DNA of 64,000 nucleotides, taken from positions 24,897,193 to 24,961,192 of the forward strand of contig NC_051088.1 in assembly GCF_901709675.1 (NCBI RefSeq). Reading direction: 5' to 3'. Each line of letters begins with the position of its first letter. The stretch's first letter is position 1. Made by a program: the position numbers and the translations under genes. The stretch comes from Syngnathus acus. Its lineage: Eukaryota; Chordata; Actinopteri; Syngnathiformes; Syngnathidae. The notes below the pieces were generated by a model. That model saw nothing but the letters and a program-made list of their open reading frames with translations. It searched no databases and was not told the origin of the DNA. Shown piece by piece: positions 19,529-34,715 of this stretch.

Positions 19529-22394
19529 AAATGAATGGAGACATTTTACAAATGTAGCTAATCCTTTCACAGTTCTCATTTTATTCCAACCAAATTCCAA
19601 CTTTGCAATGATCTCCTAACTCATTCAGACATTTACAGCGCTACTCTCCACTTTGCAACAACTCCCCTTTAAAATGTCCAAATTAAGAGACATTTCACAT
19701 ATTCACAACTACAATTATTGCAACTTCAAAGTCTTCCTTGACTTTGGAAAATGTGTTAAATTCCTCACCAATCTCCCTGAATTGAAGAACTCTCATCATA
19801 CCCCTACTGTTATTAATTTATCACGTTCAACATTTCATAATATCAGCTTTCCTGCAGTTTTTCAAAAATCTCATTCCCTATAATGATGTCATACCATTTT
19901 GGAAGGGCCACATGTGGTGCTCACAATAATGTGACATAACATCAAGGAATTTGCGTCCACCTGTAGAAATAGTCCAGGTCAGCTTTGAATGCCTCCATCC
20001 TGCAGTTAAAGCAGACCAGTACCGCTTTACGGCCAATAGGGGACAGTGAGGGATCGAAGGCATAGCCAATAGATTGGACTCAAAGTAATCTATTTTATTC
20101 ACGCATATGTTGGGGAATTCCGAGGTGGAAAAAGCACATTTGCCATCAAATATAATGATCAGAAAATCATTTTTATCATCCATAAGTTTGAATGTAAAAT
20201 TGGGAGGGGACGAGGTTCCCTGATTGTACACACAACATGAAAATAATCTAAATATTACAACTATAGACATATAATATAGGGTGATTGCATTTACAAAATG
20301 CGGTTCTTTTTTATTTCAACTTTTGTTGAACAGATAGTTGACCCGACTTGTCCACTAAATATTTGGTATGCCAAACTTTCTATGGAGTCCATCACGGAAT
20401 TGAGTGCGTATGATTTAAGTCAAGTCAAGCTTTTATTGCCTTACAGCTGCTGTCGGAAGAGTTTTAAGAAAACGCCAGTCTGGCCCTATGGCCAAAGGGG
20501 AATGATAAAAAATGTAAACGCCTCTTTTCTTGTCTGGCCCAGAGCCGGACGGGATGTGATTTGCCCTGGGAAATATTTATAGTCAACAGCCATGTGTACT
20601 CTCAAGAAAAGAGAGAAAAAATAAAGTCATAATGTCGTCTTTATGTTTTACAACAAACATCAATTGCACAACTTTTTTTTTTTTTTCTTCAACGCTAGAT
20701 TGATCAGATAAAATAGTTCAAGGCTTTGTCTTAAAAAAAGGTCAACGTGAACATTTTTACCAAGAGAGAATTTAATCAATGAAAGAAGTTGTGGCTTTAC
20801 CAAAGAGTTCGCTGCCCGATCGGCCTTTCCTCATCAAGAACATCGCCAAGGACAGTGGACCGGAACCGGAGAAAGTTCCCGGGTTCATGCTGGGATCATC
20901 GACGGGTGACGACCGCTTGTCCGATTTCCAAGCCGAGTAGAATGAAAATGAGAAATTATAACAAACCCCTCAAAGAATATTGAAAAGAAATCAGATGAAT
21001 CAAAACTTAGGGTGATGATCAACCCCGAAGAAGAAGTCACTCACCTTCACCGGCAGTTTTTATACTCATCCTTCCCCCTCGAGCATGTAAAAAAAAAAAC
21101 ATCAAAATGTGAAGGAAGAGCAGTCAGTCAAGCTGAATTCATCTTGGCCTCTAAAGCTCGTAGCCACAGGGGACATGAGTCCACTTTGCCCTCAGGCGCT
21201 TTCGCAGCTACTAATTTCCTTTTCACTTTGCCGCTCAGTGCCGTATTTTCCATTTTTTAGGGTCACTCCCGTAATTTCCAAGCACTTCCCTTCCATTTTC
21301 ATCCTATTTGAAAGTACCATTCCATTTTTTAGTCTTTTTTTTTTTTTTAGGCTTACAATAATATTTCATGCACTATTGGAGTAAAACCTATGTCATATTT
21401 TTGATGTAGGTCCACTTCACTAGAATCATGTTAGTCCTTAAGGTGGTGGAAAAAAATTGAGAAGCGCTGCAAGCTCCTTCCAAAATAAAAAGAAATATAT
21501 ATATTTTGAGAAATTTGAATATTGTGAAACAATTCAATATTTAAAACTACTGGCATCACACTTTAATCACTTGAAACTTCCTCCAGGTGAAAGTCTGATT
21601 CCAAATGAATGTGTGTGTTTTTTTTTTTTTTTAGAGGAACTAACATTTCTGGATCAAAAATGTGTCATCTGGACTCAATGTAAAGTTAACATCCATGTTT
21701 TGAGCCTGTGCAAGCACAAGGAGATCACCGAAACTCAGCACCAAATCATGAATGTCAGCTTTGGGTTCGCGTGGTGCTGTCCATGGTGCTGAATGAACAG
21801 TTTGCCCTGTTGGCTTGGACTTGAGCATTTCATCGATACCACAATGTACCGTAGTTTTAGTATCAAGTATTGATGCTCTTGTTGGAAGAGTAAACATTTG
21901 ATTTAAGAATTTGATTGTGCTTTTATGAGCACAGCAGACAAGTAGAAGTATTGGTTCAACTTTAAGTTGAGTAAAAAAAAGTAGAGATCGAAATGTATTT
22001 GAGAAATATTACGAGAAAATATATGCAATACCACTTTTGATAACTTGCTGCAATGACAAAAAAAACTTGGTTGCTCACAAAATAGTTTGTCTCTTAATTA
22101 GAAGAAAATAAAACGAGGTTATATGTTGCTGCAACTTTTATGCTCGTCAGAAAAATGCTAAATTAGCCAATCATAACAACGGAAAAGAAAGGTTTTTTTT
22201 ACTTTTTTTGTTCATTTTTTTTTTGAGATTCAACAGAACATGGCAACAATGCGAATCATTCTTGTGACCGACAACATCAAACAATTTTAAATAACATTAC
22301 GCTAGTTTGATTATTATGAATATGGGGAAACAGTACGATAACAAAGTATTTGTACTTTGATATTTTGCACCTACGTCACAACATTTGCTTGGCT

Positions 22395-22504
22395 TCCAGG
22401 CCTCTGAGTGACCGGCGACCAATCCAGGGTGTGGTCTACCTAGCCCCAGTTGACCTTTAATGAAGACAAGCTGTAAAGAAAATGGATGGATGGATGGATG
22501 GATT
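22395..22504. repeat. Dispersed repeat with GGAT tail
   Basis: TGACCGGCGACCAATCCAGG and GTGTGGTCTACC...CCCCAGTTGACC end in GAAAATGGATGGATGGATGG. This is the 3' part of a frequent fish repeat that ends in GGAT units. Confidence 0.75.
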
Positions 22505-25391
22505 TTTCTTGAACGCACATAAAAAGCCAGCAGCTATGTGTCCCCTTCTGCTGCACCAGCCCGAGGGCAGCGACAATGGCAAGACTCCAATCAATATTGG
22601 TGTGCGACGGTCCCAAAACGGCTTTACTCGACACAACTTGGCCAAGCCGAACAAGAGATTGATCGGGAGGCGGCGGTGGGTGGAGCAAGTGGCCATGAGG
22701 CCCGGCGCAGTGCAAAGTGGTTGGCTGTTGATTTGTGCGCCGGATAAACGCAGCTTTCAACTGCTCTCATCAAAGATGAGAAACTATACAGGAGACAAAG
22801 TCGCACACCTTTTCTATAATTCAGTGGCTGTATTGTGGGGATGCAGTTAACTGCCGCTTCAAAGTAATTAATTGATTTTCTGACAGTGCCGTTAGCGGGA
22901 CCGGCGAGTGACACACAAACACATAAAAATAAATACAAATGAGGAATGTATTACCGTATTGCCTGTTATATTTGGTGTAAAAAAAAGAAAAACATGTTTA
23001 ATCATGTGCAACTTGACATAATTGAAATTTTCCACAGTAAATTGGGACTTGTTTGAAACTTTTCATGAGCAGGAATTGCGCAACGCCGATGCAGAAATCT
23101 GTGTAGCCCTGATAAAGCTCCTCCAGCGTTGTGGTCACTTTTTTTGCATTTTTATTCTTTTTTTTGTTGAACATTCTTGAGCCAAATTCAGTTAAAACTC
23201 CTTTTGAATGAAACATGTATTATTCTTTTACTGAAAAAATGCAAAGGTCTTTATAAAGTAAGTGAAATGATGAAAATCGATATTTATTTCCTTACCCGCT
23301 CCCCCGAGACCAAATCGACGCCAAGCATCTCATTATCTAAACGTACCTACCGTTTCTATATTTTTTTTTGACTTTTTACAAGAAAAATGGAATGCATAAA
23401 AGCAAGACCTTCTCTTTGCAACAGCCCAAGATCTGCACCACACGCTCCTCTCTGACTTCATCCTATCAGCTATTTTATCGTTTGAAAATTGTCAAAATGA
23501 TTTTGAAAATAATGCATCATTCATCCCATGCGCGTCCGCGAGTGTGTGCACATTGAATTATTCAGCCAGACGAGCGGCTAATTCTTGCTAAACTAACGAT
23601 TGATTTTCTGACACAAGAAATGAAGGACAGAGAACGGTGAACAGCGGCTGGCTGTACGTGGCTGGTTGGGAAGGGCTTGAAGGTGGGGTGGGAGGAAGAT
23701 GGGGAGGGACAGGGGCAGTCAAAAGTGAGAGCGCACGTGTCGAGTGACACCGGGGCGGAGTGAGAGGGCCCAAGAGATGGGAGGCAGGAAGAACCGAGAG
23801 CCTCCGGCAGTGTTTAGTGCAGTTTGAATAGCTGAGCAGGTGCATTAGCCCGAGAAACTCTCCAGCGTCCAAACATGAACTCTTTCTCTCTTTCCGTGTC
23901 GGCTGAATTTGGATGTGCTGAAGTCGATCAGCAATTTGGCCTTTCTTGCGCACACAAACAACATTTGACAGCAAAACCTGGCTACATTTTAGGCCATCAT
24001 TGTGACATCAGATGTCTTTGGTTTTTCATTCGTTCATCTTTTTTTATGCTTCAACACTTTTGCATTTTTTGACACTGATCACTTGCACTTTAATCCAGTG
24101 ACTGGAACTATGACCTACTTATTTTAAAGACTTGTATTGGTGCTTTGTACTTTTTCTTGTGTTTAATATTAGTACAAAGCAATTCATCATATCTAACGAT
24201 TGACCAGCTGACAAACTCCGATAACAGCGACCTTTCTATTGACTTACTGTTTGTTCGACCAACGGCTAGATAGTTAGCAAGCTAGCTATCAAAGTGGTTA
24301 CCTAGCTTGCTATTTAGGTATATATGAGCTAGCACAGTGTGTGAGTGCGTGCGTTCATGATAAAACATATTTCTGAATGGTCAAAAGTGATATACTATAC
24401 ATTGATACTTATTTTGTTTGTTTGTTTTTAACATCAAGCTCATGCCAGCAGACCTTGTAGCTTTTAGGGGCATGCAATGATGGAGTTCCCCAAAGTTATC
24501 ATCATTTGTCCCTCACGTCAAAAGAAGTCTCCACATGTAACAAGAAAGCATTTTCAAATGTTCACCAACACATGATCAATGAATATCCGCAAGCGTTTGT
24601 TAGCATTTGCCGAATGAGCTTTTGCATGCTAAGTCGCCCAGAAGACTCCCTGTAACAGAATCATTAAAGTGGAAGGAGCTAACCAAATGAGCCAATCAGC
24701 AGACCCTTTGAAAGCCACCGCACGCATACGCATCAAATCCCAAACGAGCCAATGAATAAATCAGAAGGTGCAGTCAATGTGTGGAATTTACAAGAATAGA
24801 AGGATGCTAATGGCTGCCAGCCACATACTGTATGTACACATACACATGGAGACAACACTTTGCCTTCATTTTTTTTTTTTTTAACCACAAAGTGGGGACA
24901 AATGGGGCGCACGCCAGGCGGAGCGAGTGAGGGAGAGTGTGAAAAGGGCGAGGCGACTCTTTGCATGACTTCTTCGTTAACCGCAGCACTGATGGGACCC
25001 TGCCTGCCTCGCCTCGCCCTGCACGGGACAGCCGTCCCGACCAGACTTTGACAAACACAAAGCCGCCCATTAAGGCTCGAAGGGACCCCGTGTGGTTAGG
25101 AGACGTTGGAAACATCCGTAGAGCTTAGGATGTTCGCAGACTTCATCGATCGTCAAATGGCTCTTCGCTGTTGGCGGTTTTCTACTGTCGGCGCTACCAA
25201 ACTTTGACGCGAGTTCAAATCAGCAGGGAAGTGCAACGGAACAAGCCAGCAGCGCGTAAAACACTTGGAGATAACACGTCAATTCTTGTCGCTCCAGGTC
25301 CCATCTACAAAATTGTCTCCCTGCACCTAAATGTTTATTCTGTTCATGAATGTTCCAATTTAGCTATCGTTCCAATGACAAGCCACATTAC

Positions 25392-25456
25392 CCTTCAGTG
25401 CCATTGACGGGTATAGACGTCAAAGATATCAACTGGGTTGGCAGTGAATGAGTTAA
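25392..25456 (+). repeat. Short dispersed repeat (GCCATTGACGG.TATAGACGTC type)
   Basis: Sequence CAGTGCCATTGACGGGTATA followed by GACGTCAAA and GGCAGTGAATGAGTTAA matches a terminal segment seen many times in fish genomes. No second end found. Confidence 0.5.
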
Positions 25457-26218
25457 ATAGTCTTACATTTTGTCATCAGTTGAATTTTTCAAAAGGAACT
25501 TTCTCCATCCCTAAACACACACAACCATTATTTGGCAAGACAGGGAATTTATGGCTTACAGGTCACTTACACGTGTCACGTTGCAGTCAATCCACAAAAT
25601 ATAAGACCGACAGAGGCAAAATAGCAAAGTGGTGAAAAGTCTGCGCCACTTGACAACCAAGAGCAGAGCCTGGGAGCAAAACAACTTACAACTGCCTTCA
25701 AGTTGAATTATGGGCTACTAAAGGGTAAAGTTTGCATCACCTCGTCTGAAAATCAGCCACCAACAGACCTGTTGAGTTTCCTCTGCTGTCGTTACCTGAC
25801 ACGCACGCGCACACGCAAAACACAAGTGTAGCCTCCAGATAACCACAATATGACCAGGCTGAGAAAGGCAAAGAATGTCGGCAAGTGGAAACGAGATTGC
25901 GCAGCACTCCATATCCAGTGGCCAGAGGTGTCAATTCATGACAGAAATGAATGGAACAAAACAACCAGCAATGCACCTTGATATATGAGCAGCCAGCACC
26001 GATCAAAAAAAATCCAAAACAATAACACGACGCATTGATGCTTTAAGTCCCATCGAAGCAGCGAAGAGGAATGGAATGGGAACTAACCATGATAAGAGAC
26101 AGTACGGATTTCAATAAAAACAGGACAAATAAATAGAAGAAATGCTATGGCTGCACCAGATTGGAAAAACATGCGACATAGCTGTTGAATTTGCAGGGGT
26201 GAAATAATTGCGATTATT

Positions 26219-26242
26219 TATATATATATATATATATATATA
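26219..26242. repeat. (TA)n microsatellite
   Basis: Uninterrupted TA run of about 12 units. Confidence 0.95.
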
Positions 26243-26675
26243 CATTTCACATTTTGATTTGTAATCTAAAGGAAAACTATACATTTCTAAATGTTAATTC
26301 CTTCGACAGACAACTCAACAGTGACTGGACAGCGGAGACACTGGAAGAACATAGCCCAGTAGACATCCTACTGCGCGTGTTCTGGGAGCGCGCAGTGGGA
26401 GAAGGCTCAGTGTTGACCCCTCCCAGACAAAACATGACCCCCAGCTGCAACTTCCTGGATCGAATCAGACGTACAAGGCCGAACGAGCGCCTGCTGAAGA
26501 CAGAAGATCACGTCACCATCACTGAGGTCGGACAACAAATCAAGAATAATGGAATCATTAGGAATACTGAAATTCTCTTGTTAGAATCGCTTGACTTCTT
26601 TCAAAGCAATAAGTCGATTTCAAAGGTAAGAGAATTCAAATGGCACTAGCCTGTGTTCCTTTGGTCATCCTCATC

Positions 26676-26705
26676 GCCCGGCCCGGCCCGGCCCGGCCCG
26701 GCCCC
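26676..26705. repeat. (GCCCG)n pentanucleotide repeat
   Basis: About six GCCCG/GCCCC units in otherwise AT-rich DNA. Confidence 0.95.
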
Positions 26706-29700
26706 CGCAACCCCCCGCTGAGCTCCCACGACATCAAAATAAATCCGACTGAATACGGCTCACATCTTTGTGCCAAGTCACTCTGTGTGTGTTCTTAGCA
26801 GCTGCTAAAATACAACAGAAAGAATCAACAAACAAAAGTCAACATGAAGTCTTTGGGGAAGGTGCAGTTTTGCTGTCAAATCAAGACTTGGACGCGGCCG
26901 CCCATTGTCTCCTCGGGTACATCTCATTTCTTTATTCGAGCTCCCATGGAGAAATGAGACTTTCTCAGGGAGACGTCAATCCAAAATGATGTGTGTGACA
27001 AATGAATCACATGTCAACTTGATTTAGATTTGAAGCGGAATTCAATTGATATGTTCAACGTCGTTGGGATGCTTTTGACTCAAACGTTGGTTGACAGTCA
27101 TGACACAAATAAGAATTCTTCAATGACTGAATGAAGATCCTCCTACCCATCCACGCAAGTACATACTGTAGCTCACATATATTATCATCTTTTTAAAACT
27201 TAAAGAGTAGTTATGTTGTGCACTAAATAATTTGCATCATTCACAAGACAACACACACACACAGAGAGAAAAAAAAGAATGTCATCTCAGGCTAATGAGG
27301 TGTGTTTACTGTATCTGTTCAGTGCCGTCTCTGTCAGTTAGTTTGGGGTGTCAGCAAATGAAATAATTGGTCCCACGAGATTTTGAAGAGTGCAGAATTC
27401 GGTGTGTAGTTGCTCTCTATTGGCCTCGCTCGGCCTCTCAACTTTTTCTTATGGGCTTCTTTTAAAAAACAACACGTTGAATTTCAAGTCCAGTTCATAT
27501 CTTGCAATACCCAATTTGTCGTACTTGATTTTTGCCAGAGTAACATATGTGACTTCCGACCAACTCTCGGATTTTATTAGCCCGCCACACGTGCGCCTCT
27601 TGTAGCTAATGACGACTTAACGCCCGTTTTGGATCATGACATGTCGTGCGTGTCCATATTTATGAGCTAACGACGAAACGTCATGAGCGTTATGTTTTGT
27701 TCTCTGAGCAGTTTTACGGCCCCACAAATTTCACAGAGAATTAGACAATGAGTGGGCGGGAACTAAATACTTTATATTGCCCACTCTGAGCCATTGCGAT
27801 GACCTTTTTTAGGGTCTTCAGCCACGTCAGGGCTAAATGAGCTGACGCTATTACGATCTGATGGAGTACGTTGCTAATGTCACAAATGGCCTCGGGTAAA
27901 GCACGCACACAGAGATACGCAAAACTCAAGTCAAAAAGAAGAAATCATGGAGGAAAATGCACATTTAGATAGATGCAATCTAATAGGTATTTAAAAGAGG
28001 ATAAAGGTGATATCAAATGCATTTTATGAGCAAAACAAATAAAAAGTGGTACGGAGGAGTATCCAGACAGATGGATTCATTTAATGGCATTTTTGCAAGA
28101 AAGAAAATATAAAGAAAATGATGACAATTCAGCAATTACTATTTTGATACTGTGTGAGGTACCTACGTATACTCTTTGTGGATGAATCTATTTTTCTTCC
28201 ATGTATACTTATGGCCTAAGCAAATTATAATAATATCTCAAAACCATTTCAAATAAGAAAATACTCAGAATTTGACATTAATCTATCTATAGGAAGTAAA
28301 GTCATTTCTCAAGTCTCTACAACTCTTGGAAACGTGATTGGCGAGAGTTCTGGTTGGAAAAAAAAAAGAAAATATCCAAGCGTAGCATCTGTGAATTACA
28401 AAGGACAGTACAACAGGACTTTAGCCTTCGTATGATTTTTAATCCTGCTAAAAAATATTTTGCATGATTGGTTAGAAAATAAAAATGTTTTGTCTTTTTT
28501 TTGACTCATTCCCCTGAGCTTGTAAATCATGAGTTGAGCTTCTATTGTTATGGACTTGTGGTTGTAAATGTCCAATTTCCTCATGAAATGAGCGCACACC
28601 TGTTTTCAAAACAACAATGCAGCACACGTTCGTGGTAAGCTTAATGCGTCAAGTTAGGCGTGGACAAGCCTCCTTGCATCTGTCACGTCTCGCACTTCCA
28701 ACTAATTATTAAGCTCACGCACACACACAGACGTGCAAACTTGGCGTGTAAATTGTGGGCTGTTTTCTGACACAAGATCGCTACGCCTCCTCCAGCAGCG
28801 TCATTATTGCCAACGTGCATATGTAATTAAAGGTAAGGGAAGCTGAACAGAGCGGCAGATGGCCACCATATCATATTTTTCGATGGCACACAACAGAGGC
28901 AAACAGACGGACACATTTGGCGCTCTTTACTCCAAATGGCTAATCACAATTTTTGCAATGATCTTATTTAGAATCTTTTTTTATTGTTGGTTGTAAGAAT
29001 GATTCGCTGTGTTGTACTGTGCTCACCTAAGAACAACCTGCTTCTGTCAAAAAAGAAAAAAAAAAAAGGAAAATTAATATGGGCAAACAGATAAAGTGAT
29101 GCTAATCCAGTATCATTTTGTTAGTCAGGTAAGAAAATTCAGCAAAATTATGGAGACTGCGTTTTTTGAATGCAGCCCATTTTTTGCTTGGTCAGCTTTT
29201 TATTGGTTGATTCACTGCAGCAGGCAAGGTTTTAAAGTTGAGCTAGCTTGCTAGTTCTTTGAACAAAAAACAATTTTATTTGCTCTCTACATTTTTTACT
29301 CAGTTAATGTCAGCAAAAGTTTGGAAACATGTTTTGAAAGTCTAAATGCGTGAGCCAATGCTAGCTAGCGCTGACATCACCTGTAAAATAGACTCTTCAG
29401 TGCAATCGTTGACAGGAAAAAAATCATTTTAAATTTTGGACATTAACATAAGAGTAACTAACGTAAAGGAGTTGAATCATTTTTACCTTTCGTTTTTTTC
29501 TAAACATGCATCTGTACTTGAGTCTGGCAGTTCTATGATTATGAGGGTAACGTCTCTTTGTCCACCATCCCTCAAATAAGTTATGAGCTTCACAAACAAT
29601 CAAATATATTGACCAGACACACTCACACACACGAAACACACACACGAGTGCATCGGCTGCCGTTCCGTACAACGGGTCCAATATGCAACATTATATGCTT

Positions 29701-32700
29701 CCATAGCGACTCCTCAGTGGACTAACCTCGTTGGTCTCGGTCCATTGATCTGATGTTTGGTGCCACCAAGGTTTCAATTGATGACTGATAAGAAATGGAT
29801 GCGTTTTGTTTCTTGTCTGTGTCACATTATCTACCTGTCTGTTTCATAAGAAGCAATCTGAGTTTATATGGTACAGTCCGAAAGAATTGTGGGAGAAAAA
29901 ATAGTAGGTACATAATTCAAGGCCAATGTTGTTTAGTGGTCACAATGTTTATACATATAGACACAATTTTATTATCTAAAAAAATAACATTTAATATTAT
30001 TTAAATAATATTGAATTATTAAATCTAGTCATATAATTATGAAATAACATTTAATATTAATCAATGTTATTTATTTAATTGTATACATATCTATTTATAC
30101 AATTTTATTCTACTAAGTGGTCTCCAACCTGTTGGTATGTGCTTTTTGCGGACCATTCATCCTCGGGTGGGTTGAAGGGGGATCGGTTCCTCAAATCCTG
30201 AAAAAGAAAAGAATAATCAGTCAGTATCCAGAGTTTACTCAAGTAAAATGATTCAACTAAATGATTATATTTCCTGATTCATTGCAAACATTATTCTCAA
30301 CAGTACAACAAAAGTATACAATATAAAACAACTAAAAATCGACCCTTTAGGAATTATGAATACGACTTAAAATGTCAGCATTATCATTTTTAAGTCATTT
30401 CTACTTGCAAATTTTTATGATCAAACTATGACATGACTTTTGGTATATAATATAGAATAGAATATTAGAACTAATAGTGTTCTCATGTTCCTATTCCATG
30501 AAATAGCTAAATTACATTTTCATGATTTACGCTTTAAATCTGACATAATTCAAGAAGTTGAAGTCATTCAAAATCAGCAGTCATCAGTCTTCTTTTTTGC
30601 TGACGAAACGTCTGCCCTATTTGGGACTTTTGTTTCAACAGCATCGCTATCTGTCTTTGGGAGTGAGAAGGATGGCATCACATTGTCCTCCCCAAGGGAC
30701 AAATGAGACCCTTTCAAGGCTTGTCTCGCTTGTCTCTTTTTCCCCTTGAATCACCTCTTTTTCTATCAAGACCATTGGAACACTAACGATAAGTGATAGA
30801 TCAACTCCAATCAGAAAAAAAACATTTATTGTTCACACAAATCCTTCGTTAAAAGGCATAATTGCCCAAGTAATTTTTACGATGGTAAAAAAAAAAAAAA
30901 GTAAAAAGCTAATCCGTAGATTGCATAGTGTGTGGAGTATCTCTATGCTTCGAACTGTAAGAGGGAGGGCTGCGTCACTGTGGGAGTGGTCAGTGAAACG
31001 CAATTTAGCACCCAGTCAGATTGCTTTTGTATTGCCCCGAAGATACTCTCAGGGCTCATTTGTATGGAATCCAGGGATCGCAATGATATGTTGTGATGCA
31101 TTCATCGCCATTATCGTCTTCAAATAATTCATCTTCTTCGGATTTGTAATGTCAACAATTTTGGAGGGAACTGCAATCACTTATCATGTCAAAAGGTGAG
31201 AGAAATATGTAAATGTGAGCCTTCCGTTAACACATACAACTTGGCCGATCACGTGCTGATATTGGAATATTTATTCATATTTGATGCCACTGGATTTAAA
31301 AAAAGAAAAAAAAATCAATTAGGTAATCAAGTTTTCACAATGCATATGGTGTTCCGGTGGTGTTTTGCATATTGCCTGCCACTCATATCATTAAAAAGGC
31401 ATCTGTCGATGTCACCGCTGCCAAATGGCCTTTGATTAGTTCCAGCAAATATATTGAACCGCATCAAGCAGATGCACCGAAACGGGATTATGCTGAATCT
31501 GCATGAGTAATATATATTTAAAAAAAAAAAAAAAAAAAACAGGGCCTGCTGAGAGTGTAAACTTTGCTCATTCACTACTTAAACTAGCTAGCTTAGTTTG
31601 GGATCACAAATATTGTTTTCCTGCTTTATATCTCAGGAACTAAAATGCAAACAATTACACTTTTACAAGAGAATTTATTTTTGTGCTCAGTGTGGAAATG
31701 TCTTTTTGATTGGAAAGTGCCTTTGAGCCGGTTCCCTCAGCTTCTGGCCGGCGATGAAGAAAACAGAAAAAAGCCTCTCATGTGTCAGAAATGACCGCAT
31801 CACCTCTTGCTGGTCACACACACCCACAGTCGCTCACGCCTTCACGTTCCCACAAAGCCACAATGCATCTTGGGAACCATTAAGGAAACCCGAGACCACC
31901 GCAGTGGGCAAAGGACGCAAACACAGGGTGAGCGGCTGAGGGCAAGTGAGACCGAGATGGGGAAAAGTGATGGCTTTAGGCGGCTGACCAAATCTAAAAG
32001 TATGACAATAAATATACGGAGAAAAATTGGGAAATTACAATGCCTATCATCTTTAGCAAAATGAGAATAAAACTCTCACATGACTGTGCCGATAATCCAG
32101 GCAACGGGAAAATGAGCAAATATATCATTAGTAAACCCATCATTGATTTATGGTATGTCTGAATTTCCACAACTGGATACTGGTGACGCTAGGATTTATT
32201 TATTTTTTTTGGGATGGCCAAGGACATCTCAGAGTGTCCGTTTTGTTGATGTTGTTTGTTTTGTTTTCCTCAACCAAAAAAATCGGAGAAAGATTTATGA
32301 TATGCTCCCTACAGGGCACATGTAGAAATGTTGAAAAAAAATCCCAGTATAATCAAAAAAGAAAATATCTGGCCTGGCACCTGGAGGATCCAAGCATATT
32401 TCAGAGGGGGGTGGAAGTGCCCTTGTAGCCCCCCTTTCTAGCTCCGCCAGAGCTACTATTTTTTGAGTCAACATATTATGATGAAATTGAAATGACCAAA
32501 GCAATGCTCCCGATTCGCACACAATTTGGGGGGGAATTAATCCTTTGTTTTCATGAACCAAAATATTTTTTTTATTATTCTTTCATCTGACATTGTATGG
32601 CTTTTTCCTTTTTACCATGTTGGCCCCTTAAAGTTTTTTTTTTTGAGGGGGGGGCACATTCCTGCAGACAGCACTCTGAGGTAACGTCTCAAATGTGGAC

Positions 32701-33533
32701 AGCAAATTAGACTTGTCATCTTCGCAATTGTACATCACATCATCTACAATGTAAAGTTGATTCCACTCTCATGTTGCAGTCTGCCTATAAAATGACTAAT
32801 CTGTGCAATTGTGATTATAGATCTGCCAGCAGCCAGCAAAGGCCTCTGATATGTCTAATTATAGCAGGTCGCCACAGCGATACGATAGCCAGGAAGTATC
32901 GTTTGCACGGAGATGCATTTTTGCCAACCGAGCCGCTTGATCATCTTAAAATCGTACCAGCTTTTTTAAGTGGAAATCAATGTGGACTTTTTAATTTGCT
33001 CATTTTTGTGGATACAAATTCCAGAATGAAATGATTTCTTAACACTGCCTTAAGGAGCTGCTAGAACGAGCAGCAAGTGCCGTATTTTCTCGTTGCCGTG
33101 AATAAATGCAGACCGCACGTGCACAAACGGAGAGCTTGTCTATTTTGGACAAATGGAAGGAAGAAAAAAAAAAAAAAATGAAGGGCAGAGACGAGCGTCC
33201 TCTTTTATACAATTAAGTCTTACAGTAAGCCTTTTTCAGAAAGACATACTGGAAATCTCATTTCTATCCTTTTTAGTAATCAATTACCAGAAGACGCTTC
33301 CTAAGAAGTTACGATCCTTTTCTGCATGACAGACAAATCTTTCATGGCTCCATTTTCCCATGACTTACTCCAGCTACGCGGCGCGCCATCATAATGCTTC
33401 ATCGAAAGGTTTCATCATGTATTGGCTCCTCGAAGGTTCTTGTTTCGTTTGGAACATTTGAATTCCAGGCACACACACACACAAAAAAATGGCCAATTGT
33501 CTTTGTGTCTGTGGAAAGCAGGTAAACCTTGTT

Positions 33534-33551
33534 GCCCGCCCGCCCGCCCGG
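33534..33551. repeat. (GCCC)n tetranucleotide repeat
   Basis: GCCCGCCCGCCCGCCCG run. Confidence 0.9.
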
Positions 33552-34637
33552 TAACTTGATGATTGTTATTGGGGGTTGTTTAAGGGAAAAGGCTCTATGG
33601 GGACCACGAGCACTGGCTGCTGTGTGATAATATCACTTTCTTATGGTGGGAAACATGAGCAGAAATCTTTAAGAGACAGAGAGGGTCCACATAGATCTCC
33701 AGGGTCACTTCGAAAATATTCCTGGCCAGGACGATACGCGGATTGGCATGGAAGCGTCTGCCCTTTTATTGTATTTATTTTTTTTGCCGAAAGGTATCGT
33801 GCAAGATTGCGAGTGACAGTAAAAGTAGTTTTGCGACGCATGGCCATGACTTGACTGCTCGGTTGGATTTACCACCAACCCAGTAAGACGCTTGATAATG
33901 CAAATGTCTTGCAATTGTATTTCATGGTCATCAAAAATTGTCCAAAACCACAAAGGTGAAACAAGAGTCGAGTGGAAGGTATACATCAGGCGAGTCGAGT
34001 GGTATTAGTGTCGTAGTATCGGAGCTTTCGTTTCATGTACGATATGACTTAGTAAGCACTCGTTTCAAATTTAAAAACAATCGACGACGTCATAATTACT
34101 TCAAGGACCTCCCCGGGTTCGAAAATGAAATGTAAAGCTTCAAACTATGGCTGGTGTGACTTCAAGCTGCAGACGTCCATCGCTGAATTGACGGTGCACG
34201 TTCCTTCATGGTCCAAATGGTCAACTCCCGCATTTGATTTTCAACGTGAAATGATCTTCTGATGCTAAGAGCAAGCAGCAAGAGTTAGCATTGGTAATGG
34301 CTTTGCTCTTTTGCTCTTGTTTTGGCATCTGGCTTGTGTTATTTTGTTTGTGTTTGCTTCTGCTCGGTTCCGCTGGGCTGCCTTTCCTCCCGAGTGTCAC
34401 TGTGGGATGTCGAAGCCGGCACTAACGGGAGGCCTCGCAGGGTCGGCGTGTGAGACTTTCTTTTTTCGGTGTGTGCGTGTTTGTTTCGGTGTATGTGTAA
34501 GTGCAGGTTCCCCTGGGTCGGAGTGAAGTGTTTGGTTGTGTGAAAACACTGCGTGGCAGGTAAACGCACACACATACACACAAGGACCTGTCGACAAACT
34601 ACCAGTGTGAAAACAAACCGATGAGGGCAAAGAAGAG

Positions 34638-34640
<3 letters not shown>

Positions 34641-34713
<73 letters not shown>
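34641..34713. repeat. Long pure (TG)n microsatellite
   Basis: About 36 uninterrupted TG units, so likely length-polymorphic. Confidence 0.98.

Positions 34714-34715
<2 letters not shown>

Noticed and set aside
26254-26649. 131-aa plus-strand ORF (TAETLEEHSPVDILL...)
   Set aside because: The longest open frame in the gene desert, but no recognisable family, no flanking exons and a repeat-rich setting. Could be a decayed transposon; not supported as a gene.
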